Below, in pieces: positions 11,190 to 21,179 of a stretch of DNA of 64,000 nt. Each line of letters begins with the position of its first letter. The first letter of the stretch is position 1. The stretch is taken from positions 245,035,503-245,099,502 of the forward strand of contig NC_133661.1 in assembly GCF_037893015.1 (NCBI RefSeq), in the 5' to 3' direction. This DNA is from Macrotis lagotis. Its lineage: Eukaryota > Chordata > Mammalia > Peramelemorphia > Peramelidae. The notes under the pieces were generated by a model, which was not told where the DNA came from, made no database searches, and was given only the letters and a program-made list of their open reading frames with translations. The translations under genes were made by a program, and so were the position numbers.

Positions 11190-11930
11190 GGGTAAGTAAA
11201 AGGCTGGTGCTTTTGCCATTACTCATAATCCTCCCTCTCCTCTGGGCTTATGGGGTCAACCTAGGTGACCAGTAACAGAATGTTCATTGACCCAGCTTCT
11301 GGGTAAGGTAGAGAATTGTTATGATGGAATCAAAGCTTCCTGTTTCTCCCTTTTTCCCCACACAAAACTCAAACCCAGACTGTTAGTCTGGTCATTCTGG
11401 ATCAACACTGACTGTATTCTGCATAGAGGGGAAGGAGAATGAGGACCCAGAGGACCACAAGTCTTCAGAACAGATGTTTCACTCGCACATGATTGGGCTT
11501 TCCTCTCAGTGGAAAGGGACAAGCATCATTTACCAGTGAAGATGGGCAACTGTACTCCTCTGATTGAAAGCACTGGCTTGCCCCTCAGGTCTCCATCTGT
11601 AGAGCAATCAGAACTAAAGCCCTTCTGGAGTATGAGAGGGCAAGGACAGGTTTGCCAGAGACTTCCTCCTGCCTACCGCATGAACTGACTCCTGGCTGAG
11701 GTTAGAGTGAGGAACTCTGAGCCAAAGCACCCAAACCCAGGACTCTGAAGGCTTCTTTGCTTTACTCTTCCCTTCAGTCACCTTCCAATGAATACCTGAT
11801 CACAAACACCTCAATGCAATTGCCAACAGTCACTCCAGACCACTAATCCTTCACCTGGCTTTAACAGAGGCCACCTCTGTCACTGTCCCATTTCTGATCC
11901 TACGTTTTCCAATGTTGAAACTTTAGGGAT
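11190..11930. other. GC-richer low-copy-looking block of unknown nature
   Basis: About 740 bp with clearly higher GC than its surroundings and no repeat family that I recognise. It holds a 48-codon frame on the plus strand at 11542-11688 beginning MGNC, the kind of start that can be N-myristoylated, and a 67-codon minus frame at 11319-11522. Neither has a recognisable domain. It could be part of an old LTR element, a processed pseudogene or a conserved non-coding block. I assign no function. Confidence 0.35.
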
Positions 11931-12230
11931 TACACTAAATCATGCCTGTTGTATTTTTTTATGGATCAAATGAGATAATTAATATCTGGTGTATAATAAA
12001 TAATATTTAAGTGGTAGATATTATTAATTCCTACTAGTAAAAAATTTGTTATTATAAAACTTTGCTTTATAGGACTCTGAATTTTTTTTATGAATATGGT
12101 GAATTATTGGAGCAACTACGTGGAACAATAGGTAGCAAACTAGGCCTGAAATTCAAATCTGGTATAAGCTATATAACTGACAGAGTAATTCATTTCATTA
12201 CATATATGTCAAATAAGAGTACTTATATTA

Positions 12231-12470
12231 GGGGCAGCTAGGTGGCACAGTGGAGAGAGCACTAGTCCTGGAGTTCAAAGTACATCATATTAACTAGCTG
12301 TGTGGACTTGGGCTAGTCACTGGCCCAGCCTTTCTCAAAAAAAAAAAAAAGAGAATAATAATAATAGTATCTATTACCCAGGGTTGTTGTGAGGATTAAA
12401 TAAGGTAATAATTGTAAAGGACTACATAAGACAATGGGTCACATAATAGTGCTTAATATCCATTGAATGA
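12231..12470 (+). repeat. WSINE1-type SINE followed by a MIR-like 3' end
   Basis: Head ggggcagctaggtggcacagtgg and a shortened core run into an A-rich tail at about 12338-12351. The next 120 bp (attacccagggttgttgtgag ... aatagtgcttaatatcc) are a typical MIR 3' half, so a SINE sits at or within an older MIR. Confidence 0.75.
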
Positions 12471-12499
12471 TAGATTGAAAAAAAGATAAGCATGATAAG

Positions 12500-13075
12500 A
12501 TATATATAAGATATATACAAGCACAACCCTGAGAGACCTGCAATGAATAATGCTATTCACATCCAGAGAAAATAACTACAATCAAAATGCAGAAATTAAG
12601 CATACTAGGTTCAATTTTTTTAAAACGTCATTGTTTTTCCTTTCTTTCTCAAGACTTTTATTTTCCCCTTAGTTCTAATTTCTCCTCTGTAACAGGACTA
12701 ATAAGTAAATATGTTAAATACTAAAGTACACATGCAAATTTAAAGAGACTGCTCATTGTATTGGAGGGGGGAAGTAAGGGAAGGTGGTAAAAAAATATGG
12801 CATTCAGGGCACCTTGGTGGTCCAGTGGATAAAGTACTGGCTCTGGAGTCACAAGAACCTGAGTTCAATTACAAATCAAAGACTTGGAAAAGTTACTTAA
12901 TCCCTTTGTCTTAAAATAAATAAAAATAAAAATGTGGAACTCATAAATGTCTAAATGAATGAATATTGAAAGACTAGCATTGTACATAACTGGAAAAATA
13001 AAACAAAACATTCATTAAAAAAAAAGATCTATATGAAAGAAACTACCTTTGCATATAATTGCATATAAGCTTTTT
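12500..13075 (+). mobile_element. Old L1 3' end, split by a SINE
   Basis: The blocks gagagacctgcaatgaataatg, cacatccagagaaaataac and a later actacctttgcatataattg parallel those of the L1 3' end at 21.7-22.06 kb. A SINE (12807-12935) interrupts it. Confidence 0.6.
12807..12935 (+). repeat. WSINE1-type SINE, diverged
   Basis: gggcaccttggtggtccagtgg head, then ctctggagtcacaagaacctg, a shortened core and an aaataaaaataaaaa tail. More diverged than its neighbours. Confidence 0.8.
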
Positions 13076-13092
13076 AAAAATATTTGTGAATA

Positions 13093-13227
13093 GGGGCGGC
13101 TAGGTGGCCCTGGAATCAGGAGTACCTGGGTTCAAATCTGGCCTCAGACACTTAATAATTACCTAGCTGTGTGGCCTTGGGCAAGCCACTTAACCCCATC
13201 TGCCTTGCAAAAAAACCTAAAAAAAAA
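13093..13227 (+). repeat. WSINE1-type SINE with internal promoter deletion
   Basis: Flanked by matching aaatatttgtgaat words (ending at 13091 and again at about 13226-13240), so it inserted as a unit. The head jumps from taggtgg directly to ccctgga, lacking about 20 bp (gcagtggataaagcacc) present in other copies. This removes part of the region that should hold the polymerase III A box. The B-box-like ggttcaaatc is intact. Confidence 0.88.
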
Positions 13228-13230
13228 TAT

Positions 13231-14029
13231 TTGTGAATTTATGCTAAGATAAGTAAGAAAAGCAAAGTAAAAAAATATAAAAATGACATCAATGAAGACA
13301 GAAATAATAAGATCAAGAGAAAAATCAAAAGAGAATGCTGCAAACTTAAATGAATGAGCATGTTCCAAAAGACCACATACTCCCATAGCATCTTCGTACA
13401 AACTGAAAGATCAGTTGGTAAATTGGTACTATCAATTTTTTTGATGTATTGACAATTTCTAGGAGATTTTTTTCTCTTTATTCTTTTCTGGGCCTTAAAA
13501 AATGTTATTAGTTGAGATGACTGGGAGGGGGAAAAAAAGGACAACATTGGGGATAATTCTGTGGATGCAAAAAAATAAAATATCATTAAATATATCATTT
13601 CTAAAAAGGAATAAAACATTATAATCAACTGGAAAAACAGACCATGACAGTGTACTAGGTACTGTAACATGCAATTTCATGATAAAAAAAAGTAAAGAAT
13701 GTTTCAATAAATTTTCAATATAAAATGATATTTTTAAAAAGTGATTGGCAAAAAAAGGATAGATTTTGACATCACAAATGTTATTCGATGTAAAAACAAA
13801 AGGACAGAAATAATGCATCTAATGTAAAGGAAAATGATTTTCTTCTCTTTTAAATTTTTCTAGTAAGCTCTAAAATATTGAGTTCATATATGAAAGTGCT
13901 ATAGAATATAGTAGGCCAAATTTCTATCAGCTTTCTTTCCAAATTTCCTAGAGCTCAAACCAAATAAAAACATTGTTTCTAAAATGATTCATGTTTTCAA
14001 GTTTATCTGCTGTTGTTATTGAGTTCAAT
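13231..14029. other. Non-coding AT-rich stretch
   Basis: Very AT-rich. The long minus frames here (80, 143 and 107 codons) are low-complexity, Phe/Leu-rich shadows of AT-rich DNA without recognisable domains. Confidence 0.5.
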
Positions 14030-14225
14030 TTCTTCTGATTATTGTTTGTCTTATTTGTTCCATTGATTTACCATGATTTTTAACAATTTTTTCTTAATAA
14101 AAATAATATAGTATAGTTTTAATGAATATTGCTTTATGATATGACTTGAGAGCTAGAACTGCAATTCCATTCATTCCAACAATTTTAATGATTTTCCTTA
14201 ACATGTACTTTTTAAGATGTTCTTT
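14030..14225 (-). mobile_element. L1 ORF2 fragment, reverse oriented
   Basis: The order ttccattgatttaccatg ... aatattgctttatgatatgac ... cttgagagctagaactgc matches the reverse complement of the L1 ORF2 part coding for the stretch after the reverse transcriptase (compare the sense version near 32530-32610). Old and diverged. Confidence 0.55.
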
Positions 14226-14790
14226 GTTATATGAATTAGCTCCTTTAAGAGGAGTATAAGAGAGAAAATTTAACAATGTAAAAGTAAAACAATATCATTA
14301 AAAATTATTTTTATAAATGAAAGTTTCATGTAAGGAATTCATCCTGAGTTGATTTTTTTCAAAGAAGTTGGGGATTTAAAAAAAGTAAAAGTAAAGAAGG
14401 GCATTCTAGAAAAGGGGGGCAGTAAGTACAAATGCTAGAAAATAGAAGAGGGAATGCCAAGGTAGGAAATATGTAGTTGTAGGCAACTTTAGCACGGACA
14501 TAGAATGCATATGGGGGTGTAAAACAAAATTACACTGAAAGGATGGTATAAGCCCAGATTGCAAAAAGCTTTAAATACAAAGCAGAGGAGTTTGCATTGC
14601 ATACTAAATGCATAGGGTAACACTTTGGCTTCTGGAATACAGAAGACAGTATGGTTAACCCTAAAGAAAGAATTACTTTGGCAGTTTTGTAGAGTATGGA
14701 GTGGAAACAAGAGATTGGGAAGCCGAGAAACTAAGTTGCATACTACTAAAATGTTGACAAGAGAGATGATTCAGTAGACTTGAATTAAAT
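14226..14790. other. Non-coding, with an old unclassified repeat-like stretch
   Basis: Positions about 14395-14790 have the look of an old dispersed repeat (gcattgcatactaaatgcat ... aaagaattactttggcag), but I cannot name the family. No gene seen. Confidence 0.4.
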
Positions 14791-14799
14791 GCTGTCCTG

Positions 14800-14968
14800 G
14801 GCGCTGCTAGGTGGCACAGTGGATAGAGCACCAGCCCTGGAGTCAGCAGTACCAGAGTTTAAATCTGACCTCAGACAATTAATAATTACCTAGCTGTGTA
14901 GCCTTGGGCAAGCCACTTAAGCCCATTTGGCCTGCAAAAACCTAAAAAAAAAAAAACAAAAAAAAAAA
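14800..14968 (+). repeat. WSINE1-type SINE, sense
   Basis: Flanked by the 8 bp word ctgtcctg on both sides (14792-14799 and 14969-14976), consistent with a target duplication. Full head, core and an A-rich tail with single C interruptions. Confidence 0.92.
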
Positions 14969-15169
14969 CTGTCCTGAACAGAGTGGGAAAAGACAATGGA
15001 TGAAAGATGAATTGTGGTGATAAAAGTGACAATATGATGAGCTGGTTGAAACAAGGGACCCTCAAGGATCTAAGAAAGCAGAATAAAGAAAGTTCTAAAG
15101 CTACATTTTCCCAACATTCCACTCCAACCAACTTTAAAAAGAAGATTTCAAATGGAATTCTAGACTGGC

Positions 15170-15722
15170 AGAGACAACAAAAATAACAGGGTTAGAAATT
15201 CTTCCAGGAGAGCAATATGGAATTAAACCCAAAGGGCAATAAACATGTGTATACCCTTGGATACAGCAATACCACTACTAGGTTTATATGCTGAAGAGAT
15301 CATAAAAGAGTAAAAATCCCACAAGTACAAAAATATTCATGACGAGCTGTTTGTAGTGGCAAAGAATTGGAAATTGAAGGGATGTCTATCAATTAGGGAA
15401 TGGCTGAACAAATTGAGATATATTAGTATGATAAAAAAAAAACTGTGGTTCTTTAAGAAATGAAGGACAGGATTTCAGAAAAGCCTGGAAAGACTTGAAT
15501 AAACTGATGTACAATGAGATGAGTAGAACCAGAAGAATATTATTTACCTTCACAACAACCTGGGGTAATGGGTTGATCATCATCACTCTATCAGTGGGAT
15601 AATCAGGGACAGTTTTAGGGGAATCTGTGATGGAAAATATCATCTGGATACATAGAAGGAACTGTAGAGTTTAAAGATTATTATTGTCAATTTGTAAAAG
15701 TTATATATATATATATTATATA

Positions 15723-15786
<64 letters not shown>

Positions 15787-16055
15787 AAATAATTTTGCTA
15801 TCTGTAATGTTTTCTTTTGTCATTTTGGACCTCTTTCTTCTCAACACACTGAATTTTGATCTATGCATATCATGGAAGCAAATGTAAAGACATTATCAGA
15901 TTGCCTTCTATTGGGGGGAAGGGGAAGGGAAAGGGAAGGAAAGGAGAAGGGGAAAAAATTGCAAAATTTAAAACAATGCAAGAAAATGATTGGTAGAAAC
16001 GACCATTTCATGTAATTGGAAAACAAATAAAATATTTATGTAATTTAAAAAAAGG
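15170..16055 (+). mobile_element. L1 3' end (ORF2 C-terminus plus 3' UTR), old subfamily
   Basis: Decayed coding similarity to the ORF2 C-terminus (blocks for 'gggcaataaacatgtgtatac', 'gtggcaaagaattggaaatt', 'gaatggctgaacaaattg') is followed by a 3' UTR ending near aaaacaaataaaatatttatg. A TA/GA microsatellite has expanded inside it. Confidence 0.8.
15702..15782. repeat. (TA)n(GA)n microsatellite
   Basis: Two runs of alternating TA followed by about 14 GA units, inside the L1 3' UTR. Confidence 0.95.
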
Positions 16056-16187
16056 ACAAGGAAGACAGAAGGAAAGATATGTAACAAAGGTAAAAGCAAA
16101 CCCAGAGCTGACATGGATGCAAAAACAATGGCTGGACTAGAAAGCTGGTAACAAAAGTGGAAGTAGCCTCAAGAGTTCTAAAGCCTT

Positions 16188-16360
16188 GGGAAGCTAAGTG
16201 GAACAGTGGATAGAACACCAGCCCCGTTCAAATCAGATGTCAGATACTAAAAAATAATTGCCCAGCTCTGTGACCTTGGGCAAGTTACTCTTAACCACAC
16301 TGCCTTAAATAAATGAAATAAAATAAAATAAAATAAAATAAAAACCACATTAAAAAAAAA
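16188..16360 (+). repeat. WSINE1-type SINE, shortened head
   Basis: gggaagctaagtggaacagtgg head, core cagctctgtgaccttgggcaa, then a tail made of aaata units (16311-16345). Confidence 0.85.
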
Positions 16361-16374
16361 GTTCTCCTGAGTTT

Positions 16375-17353
16375 TATTTTTAAAAAAAAGGCCATAACCC
16401 AGATGACAAGTGGTCAAAAAAATATGCAAAGGCAATTTACAGATTAAGGAGATCAAAGCAATCCATAATCATATGAAAAATTGCTCTAAATCATTACTTA
16501 TTAGAGAAATGCAAATTAAAGCTTCTCTGAGGTACCACCTCACACTTCTCAGACTGGCCAATATGACCAGAAAGGATAATGATCATTGTTGGAAGGGTTG
16601 TGGGAAATCTGGGACACTATTCACTGTTGGTGGAACTGTGAACTCATCCAACCTTTCTGTAGAGCAATTTGGAATTATGCCCAAAGGGCAATAAAAATGT
16701 GTATACCCTTTGATCCAACAATACCACTATTGGGTCTATAGCCTGAAGAGGGTAAACATCACATGTACAAAATATTCATAGTAGCCCTGTTTGTGGTGGC
16801 AAAGAATTGGAAATCAAGTAAATGTCCTTCAACTGGGGAATGGCATAGCAAACTGTGGTATATGTATGTCATGGGACACTATTGTTCTACTAGAAACCAG
16901 GAGGGATGGGAATTCATGGAAGTTTGGATGGATTTCCATGAACTGATACTGAGTGAGATGAGCAGAACCAGGAAAAACAATGTATACCCTAACAGCAACA
17001 TAGGGGCTATGATCAACCTTGATGGACTCACTCATTCCATCAGTGAAACAATCAGGGACAATTTGGGGCCCTCTGCAATGGCGAATACCATCTGTATCCA
17101 AAGAAGCAACTGTGGAGTTTGAACGAAGTTCAAGGACTATTCCCTTTAATTTAGGGGAAAAAAGATCAGTTATCTCTTATACTTTATGTTTCTTCCTTAA
17201 GGATATGATTTGTCTCTCATCACACTCAATTTGGTTCAATGTATACCATGGAAACAATGTAAAGACTGACAAATTGCCTTCTGGGGGGGAGGGAAGTAAG
17301 AGTAGGGTGAAAATTGTAAAACTCAAAATAAATAAAATGTTTAATTTAAAAAA
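16375..17353 (+). pseudogene. L1 3' end: ORF2 C-terminal domain remnant and 3' UTR
   Basis: The frame 16410-16694 reads as the L1 ORF2 C-terminal region (LLIREMQIKASLRYHLT, then HCWKGCGKSGTLF with the Cys-rich motif), and 16763-17122 continues it after a frameshift (IFIVALFVVAKNWKSSKCPS). The expected function of the full protein is reverse transcriptase and endonuclease; here only the far C-terminus survives. The 3' UTR ends in actcaaaataaataaaatg and an A-rich tail, directly followed by the HAL1-type element at 17354. Confidence 0.88.
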
Positions 17354-18109
17354 GGGGGGGGCGGAGCCAAGATGGCGACATGAAGGTATCGAGTCTTAGG
17401 AGCTCTCTGACAAAAACTCATAAACTAAGGACTCTAACTAAACTTTCGAGAGACAGAACCCACAAAGGGACCCAGTGAGGCAGTTCTCCTACTCAAGGTA
17501 ACCTGGAAAAGAGCAGAAAGGCTCTGCTCTCCGGGGTCGGAGGGGAGACCCACCAGAGGGGTGGCCTGCCAGAGGGAAAGAACCTCAGCCTCCGGAGGCA
17601 GCCCCAGGGTGCTGGGAGCCACGGCTCACAGCAGCAGGAGAGTCCCCTGAGCTGAACCCCGGGGAGCACCGGGCACAAAGTGGGGGAACAGCGGGGGACC
17701 TCTGCCAGAGCGAGCACTTGGAGCCCAGCCCTCAGGGCATACAGCCAGCAGCTTGCTCTTTCCCCAGCCCTGATGCAGGAAACAGAAGCAGGCGGAGCCA
17801 GTAAGCAGGAGCCTCCAGGGCATGAGCCCATTGAGCTGAGGGAGGGGAGTGAAGAAAGATTGCAGAGTTCTTCTGTCCTCTGCCTCTGGAACAGGACTCT
17901 GGGGCTCTGACCACATTCAGATCCTGACCACAGTCTAGGCCCCCCCATAGAACAACATTGCCCACCCACCTCGGCCCCGTGGCAGAGGGGGGCACTTATG
18001 GTCATTCACAGACCAAGAGGGAAGACAGAACCTCACACACTGAGACCCTTGTGGGAGTGTCCCAAAAGCTCAGGAAGCACCGCCCAAAAAACAGGCTTAG
18101 GCTGGGAAA

Positions 18110-19216
18110 ATGAACAAGCAAAGAAATAAGAGGAAGACCATTGAGAAATATTTTGCAAATGAGCCCAAGAAGGATCAAAATACTCAGTCTGAAGATGACG
18201 AAGCACAAGCTCCTACATCTAAAGACTCCAAGAAAAATAGAAATTGGGCTCAGGCTATGACAGAGCTCAAAAAAGACTTCCAAATGAGGGAGTTGGAAGA
18301 AAAACTGGGAAAAGAAAGGAGAGAGCTGCAGGAAAAACATGAATATGATGTCAGCAGCTTAGTCAAGGAAATCCAAAAAAATGCTGAAGAAAATAGCATG
18401 CTAAAAACCAGCTTAGGTCAAATGGATAAGACAGCTCAAAAAGTTATTGAGGAGAAGAATGCTTTAAAAAGCAAAATTGGCCAGATGGAAAAAGAGATAA
18501 GAAAACTCTCTGAAGAGAACAAATCCTTCAGACAAAGAATAGAATTCAGGGAGATTGATGAATTTACCAGAAATCAGGAATCAATACTTCAAAACCAAAA
18601 AAATGAAAAATTAGAAGAAAATGTGAAATATGTCATGGAAAAAACAACTGATATGGAAAACAGACTTAGGAAAGATAATTTGAAAATTATTGGAATACCT
18701 GAAAGTCAGGATCAGGAAAAGAGCCTTGACATCATTTTCAAAGAATTACTACAGGAAAATTGCCCTGATATTCTAGAAGCAGAGGGCAAAATAGAAATGG
18801 AGAGAATCCACCGATCCCCCAGAGAAAGAGATCCCAAAAAACCAACCCCCAGGAATATTATAGCCAAGTTCCAGAACTCCCAAGTCAAAGAGAAAATATT
18901 ACAAGCATCCAGAGGGACACAGTTCAAATATCGTGGAGCTGCAGTCAAGATCACACAGGACTTAGCAGCAGCTACATTGGAAGCTCATAGGGCTTGGAAT
19001 ACAATATACCAGAAGGCAAAAGAGCTTAGAATACAGCCAAGAATGAACTACCCAGCAAGGCTGAATTTCCTCTTCCAGGGAAAAAGATGGACTTTTAATG
19101 AACCAGGGGAATTTCAAAGGTTCCTTTTGGAATGGCCAGAGCTGAACAGAAGGTTTGATCTTCAGATACAGGACTCAGGTGAAGCATGGAGATTGGAGGA
19201 GAGGGGGGAAATATGA
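18110..19216 (+). CDS. L1 ORF1-like RNA-binding protein of HAL1-type element, intact 368 codons
   Basis: Expected role: a trimeric RNA-binding chaperone that packages element RNA. Visible parts: a basic N-terminus (residues 1-20) with NKRKTIEKYF; a long Glu/Lys-rich coiled coil at about 55-190 with heptad spacing of Leu/Ile; an RRM-like part beginning LRKDNLKIIGIPES (about 195); and the C-terminal domain with MERIHRSPRERDPKK, PRNIIAKFQ, FKYRGAAVKITQDLA and GKRWTFNEPGEF. All are hallmarks of L1 ORF1p. The start is the first in-frame ATG after the GC-rich 5' UTR and matches the start in copy E (45965) and copy C (29565). The frame is uninterrupted, while those two relatives are broken. No ORF2 follows. 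Expression is unknown. Confidence 0.85.
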   Translation: MNKQRNKRKTIEKYFANEPKKDQNTQSEDDEAQAPTSKDSKKNRNWAQAMTELKKDFQMRELEEKLGKERRELQEKHEYDVSSLVKEIQKNAEENSMLKTSLGQMDKTAQKVIEEKNALKSKIGQMEKEIRKLSEENKSFRQRIEFREIDEFTRNQESILQNQKNEKLEENVKYVMEKTTDMENRLRKDNLKIIGIPESQDQEKSLDIIFKELLQENCPDILEAEGKIEMERIHRSPRERDPKKPTPRNIIAKFQNSQVKEKILQASRGTQFKYRGAAVKITQDLAAATLEAHRAWNTIYQKAKELRIQPRMNYPARLNFLFQGKRWTFNEPGEFQRFLLEWPELNRRFDLQIQDSGEAWRLEERGEI

Positions 19217-19703
19217 GGGACTTAATGAGGATGAACTGCATGTATAGAAAAATGATACTGATAATACTCATATGAACCATCTCAGTTAATAGAGCAGGTA
19301 GAGGGAGCTTTTATAGTTGAAGCACAGGAGAAAGCTGAATTTGAAGATAAAATATGGTGTAAAAATGGAGTCAATAGGGAAAAAAAGGGAAATGGAAAGG
19401 GAGAAAGAAAAAGGAGAGGGGGGATAGTCCAAGATATTTCACATAATAAGATTTTTTTTATTACAATGAGCTATTGCAATGATATGGAAGGGGGGGAGGC
19501 AAGGGGGAATGAGGGAACCTTTGCTCTCATCAGAGATGGCTAGGAGAGGAAACAGCAAATATACTCAATGGGGGTATAGACATCTGGAGCAAGAAGGAGA
19601 GAGGGGGGACGGGGGAAGGGGTGGGGATATGAATAAAGGAGGAGAGGATGGACCATGGCGGGACAGTGTTCAGATATAACACATTTTCTTTTTTACTTCT
19701 TGC

Positions 19704-20385
19704 AAGGGGCTGGGATTGGATGGCCTGCCCAGGACCATAGGGCCAGGTGGATTCTGGGCCTAAGGGGTGGTATGGGGGCTCAGGGCTTCTTGGCCCCAGG
19801 ACCAGTGATCTGTCTGCTGCGCCACTCAGCGACCCTACAGCAGAGTCATAGTGAAAGGAGAGAGAAAATAGAGTACATGGTAGTGGAGAAATAAGAAAGG
19901 AGGGAGTTGCGATCAGCAATGGCAACATTGGAAAAATATAGAAGTAACTTTTGTGGGGGACTTATCATAAAGAATGTGATCCACCCACGACAGAGTTGAT
20001 GGTGTTGGAACAAAGACTGAAGCACATTTTTTGTTATTATTATTTGGGGGAGGGTGCAGGGCAAGTGGGGCTGGGTGGCCTGCCTGGGGCCACATAGCAG
20101 GGTGATCATTGGGTGTCTGGGGCTGGATTCGGACCCAGGTGCTCCTGGCTCAAGGGCCAATGCTCTGTCTGCCACCCAGCCACCCCTACTATTATTACTA
20201 TTTTATTTTATTTTGGGTCTTTTTCTTTCTTTCTTTTTTTTGGTTTTTGCAGGGCAGTGGGGATCAGGTGGCTTGCATGTCACATGGCTGGGTGATTGTT
20301 GGGTTTACGAGGCTGGATATGGACTCGGGTGCTCGTGGCTCCAGGGCTGGTGCTTCATCCCTTGCACCACCTGGCGATACCTACA
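19704..20385 (-). repeat. Three reverse SINE-like modules inside the 3' UTR of copy A
   Basis: Module 1 (about 19704-19840), module 2 (about 20046-20190) and module 3 (about 20244-20385) each read like a reversed WSINE1: gcaagg or gcagggca start, gtggcttgc-like block, a ggtgctcctggctcaagggcc-like block and a final gccacccag or caccacctgg word. T-rich runs before them correspond to reversed A-tails. All are more diverged from the standard SINE than the free copies in this window, and the same three recur in copies D and E, so they were captured before the family spread. Confidence 0.75.
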
Positions 20386-20572
20386 ATTATTACTATCTTT
20401 TTATTTTAATTTTTTTCTCCCCCCTTTACTTTTTTGCCCAAGCAAGTCTATCTATATTCATGGGTGGAGGGGTATTTTGTTTACTTGTAAACTAGTATAT
20501 TTTATTAATGTAAAGAAAAACATTTGTACAAAATGAGAATAAAAAATAAATTTAAAAAAAACAAAAAACAAA

Positions 20573-20615
20573 AAAATTAAAAATTAAAAATTAAAAAATA
20601 AAAAATAAAAAATAC
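20573..20615. repeat. A-rich (aaaatt/aaaaat)n tail
   Basis: Imperfect repeats of aaaaatt and aaaaat follow the 3' end of copy A and probably derive from its poly(A) tail. Confidence 0.85.
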
Positions 20616-21019
20616 TTCTCAAGTCAGATAGTAAAAGCGAACTGGCAACAAATCAAATACTGATTACAGATGTCCCCCATACTAGCACTAACTGCTGGAA
20701 TGGAAGCAATTTGGCAACTCAATGGTTTATATCCCTCTATATCCCCTTTCATCACTTATGACTCAAAGAGATCAATCAATGGCAATTCCTAGGTAACTAT
20801 CAAGAGATCAGGGGAGGATAGCAATAACTCCACCTCTAGGTGAATGACACCACCTTAGAAACACCAAAAATTCTGCAACTTTCAAAACTAGATGTAAAAC
20901 AGCAGTACAAAAAAATCCAGAAACTTGAGAAGTGAGTTCTCTAAATGCAAAGCAAGCAAAAGAAATGAAAATAAACTAATCAAAAAAAGTGGGGAAAGGG
21001 AAGATCAAGAAATAAATTG
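20616..21019. other. Non-coding stretch, nothing recognised
   Basis: No supported gene or repeat. Possibly the pre-insertion locus, since it does not resemble the flanking L1s. Confidence 0.4.
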
Positions 21020-21169
21020 GGGGGCAGCTAGGTGCAGTGGATAGAGCACAGGCCTTGGAGTCAGGAGTACCTGAGTTCAAATCCGGCCTCAGAAACATAA
21101 TAGTTAACCTAGCTGTGTGGCATTGGGCAAGCCACTTAACCCCACTACCTTGCACAAAAAAAAAAAAAG
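21020..21169 (+). repeat. WSINE1-type SINE, sense
   Basis: ggggcagctaggtgcagtgg head (two bases shorter than usual), core agctgtgtggcattgggcaag and a poly(A) tail. Confidence 0.92.
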
Positions 21170-21179
21170 AAATTGAGAA

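Larger units (their letters stand above)
17354..20572 (+). mobile_element. Full-length ORF1-only L1 relative (HAL1 type), copy A
   Basis: Begins with a G-run and cggagccaagatggcgac, the sort of start seen in L1 5' UTRs. Parts in order: 5' UTR of about 750 bp (GC-rich), ORF1 (18110-19216), 3' UTR of about 1.35 kb, A-rich tail. There is no ORF2. The same order and length recur at 45215-48386, and shorter relatives occur at 24989-26105, 27628-30124 and 31116-32167, so this is a family, not a chance deletion. The 3' UTR contains three reverse SINE-like modules (19704-19840, 20046-20190, 20244-20385). It inserted in or beside the A-tail of the preceding L1. It must borrow reverse transcriptase from full L1s. 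Confidence 0.85.

Noticed and set aside
13239..13818. Minus-strand frames of 143 and 107 codons
   Set aside because: Phe/Leu/Ser-rich translations of very AT-rich DNA without any domain or conserved start.
17493..18005. Minus-strand frames of 170, 96 and 87 codons opposite the HAL1-type 5' UTR
   Set aside because: They are shadows of a GC-rich 5' UTR; the homologous region in copy E keeps a different, shorter frame, so there is no conserved protein.
20054..20536. Overlapping frames of 160 and 128 codons in the HAL1-type 3' UTR
   Set aside because: Similar peptides appear in copies D and E (31637-32099, 47894-48322) only because the DNA repeats; they are low-complexity translations of reversed SINE modules and T-runs, in shifting frames.
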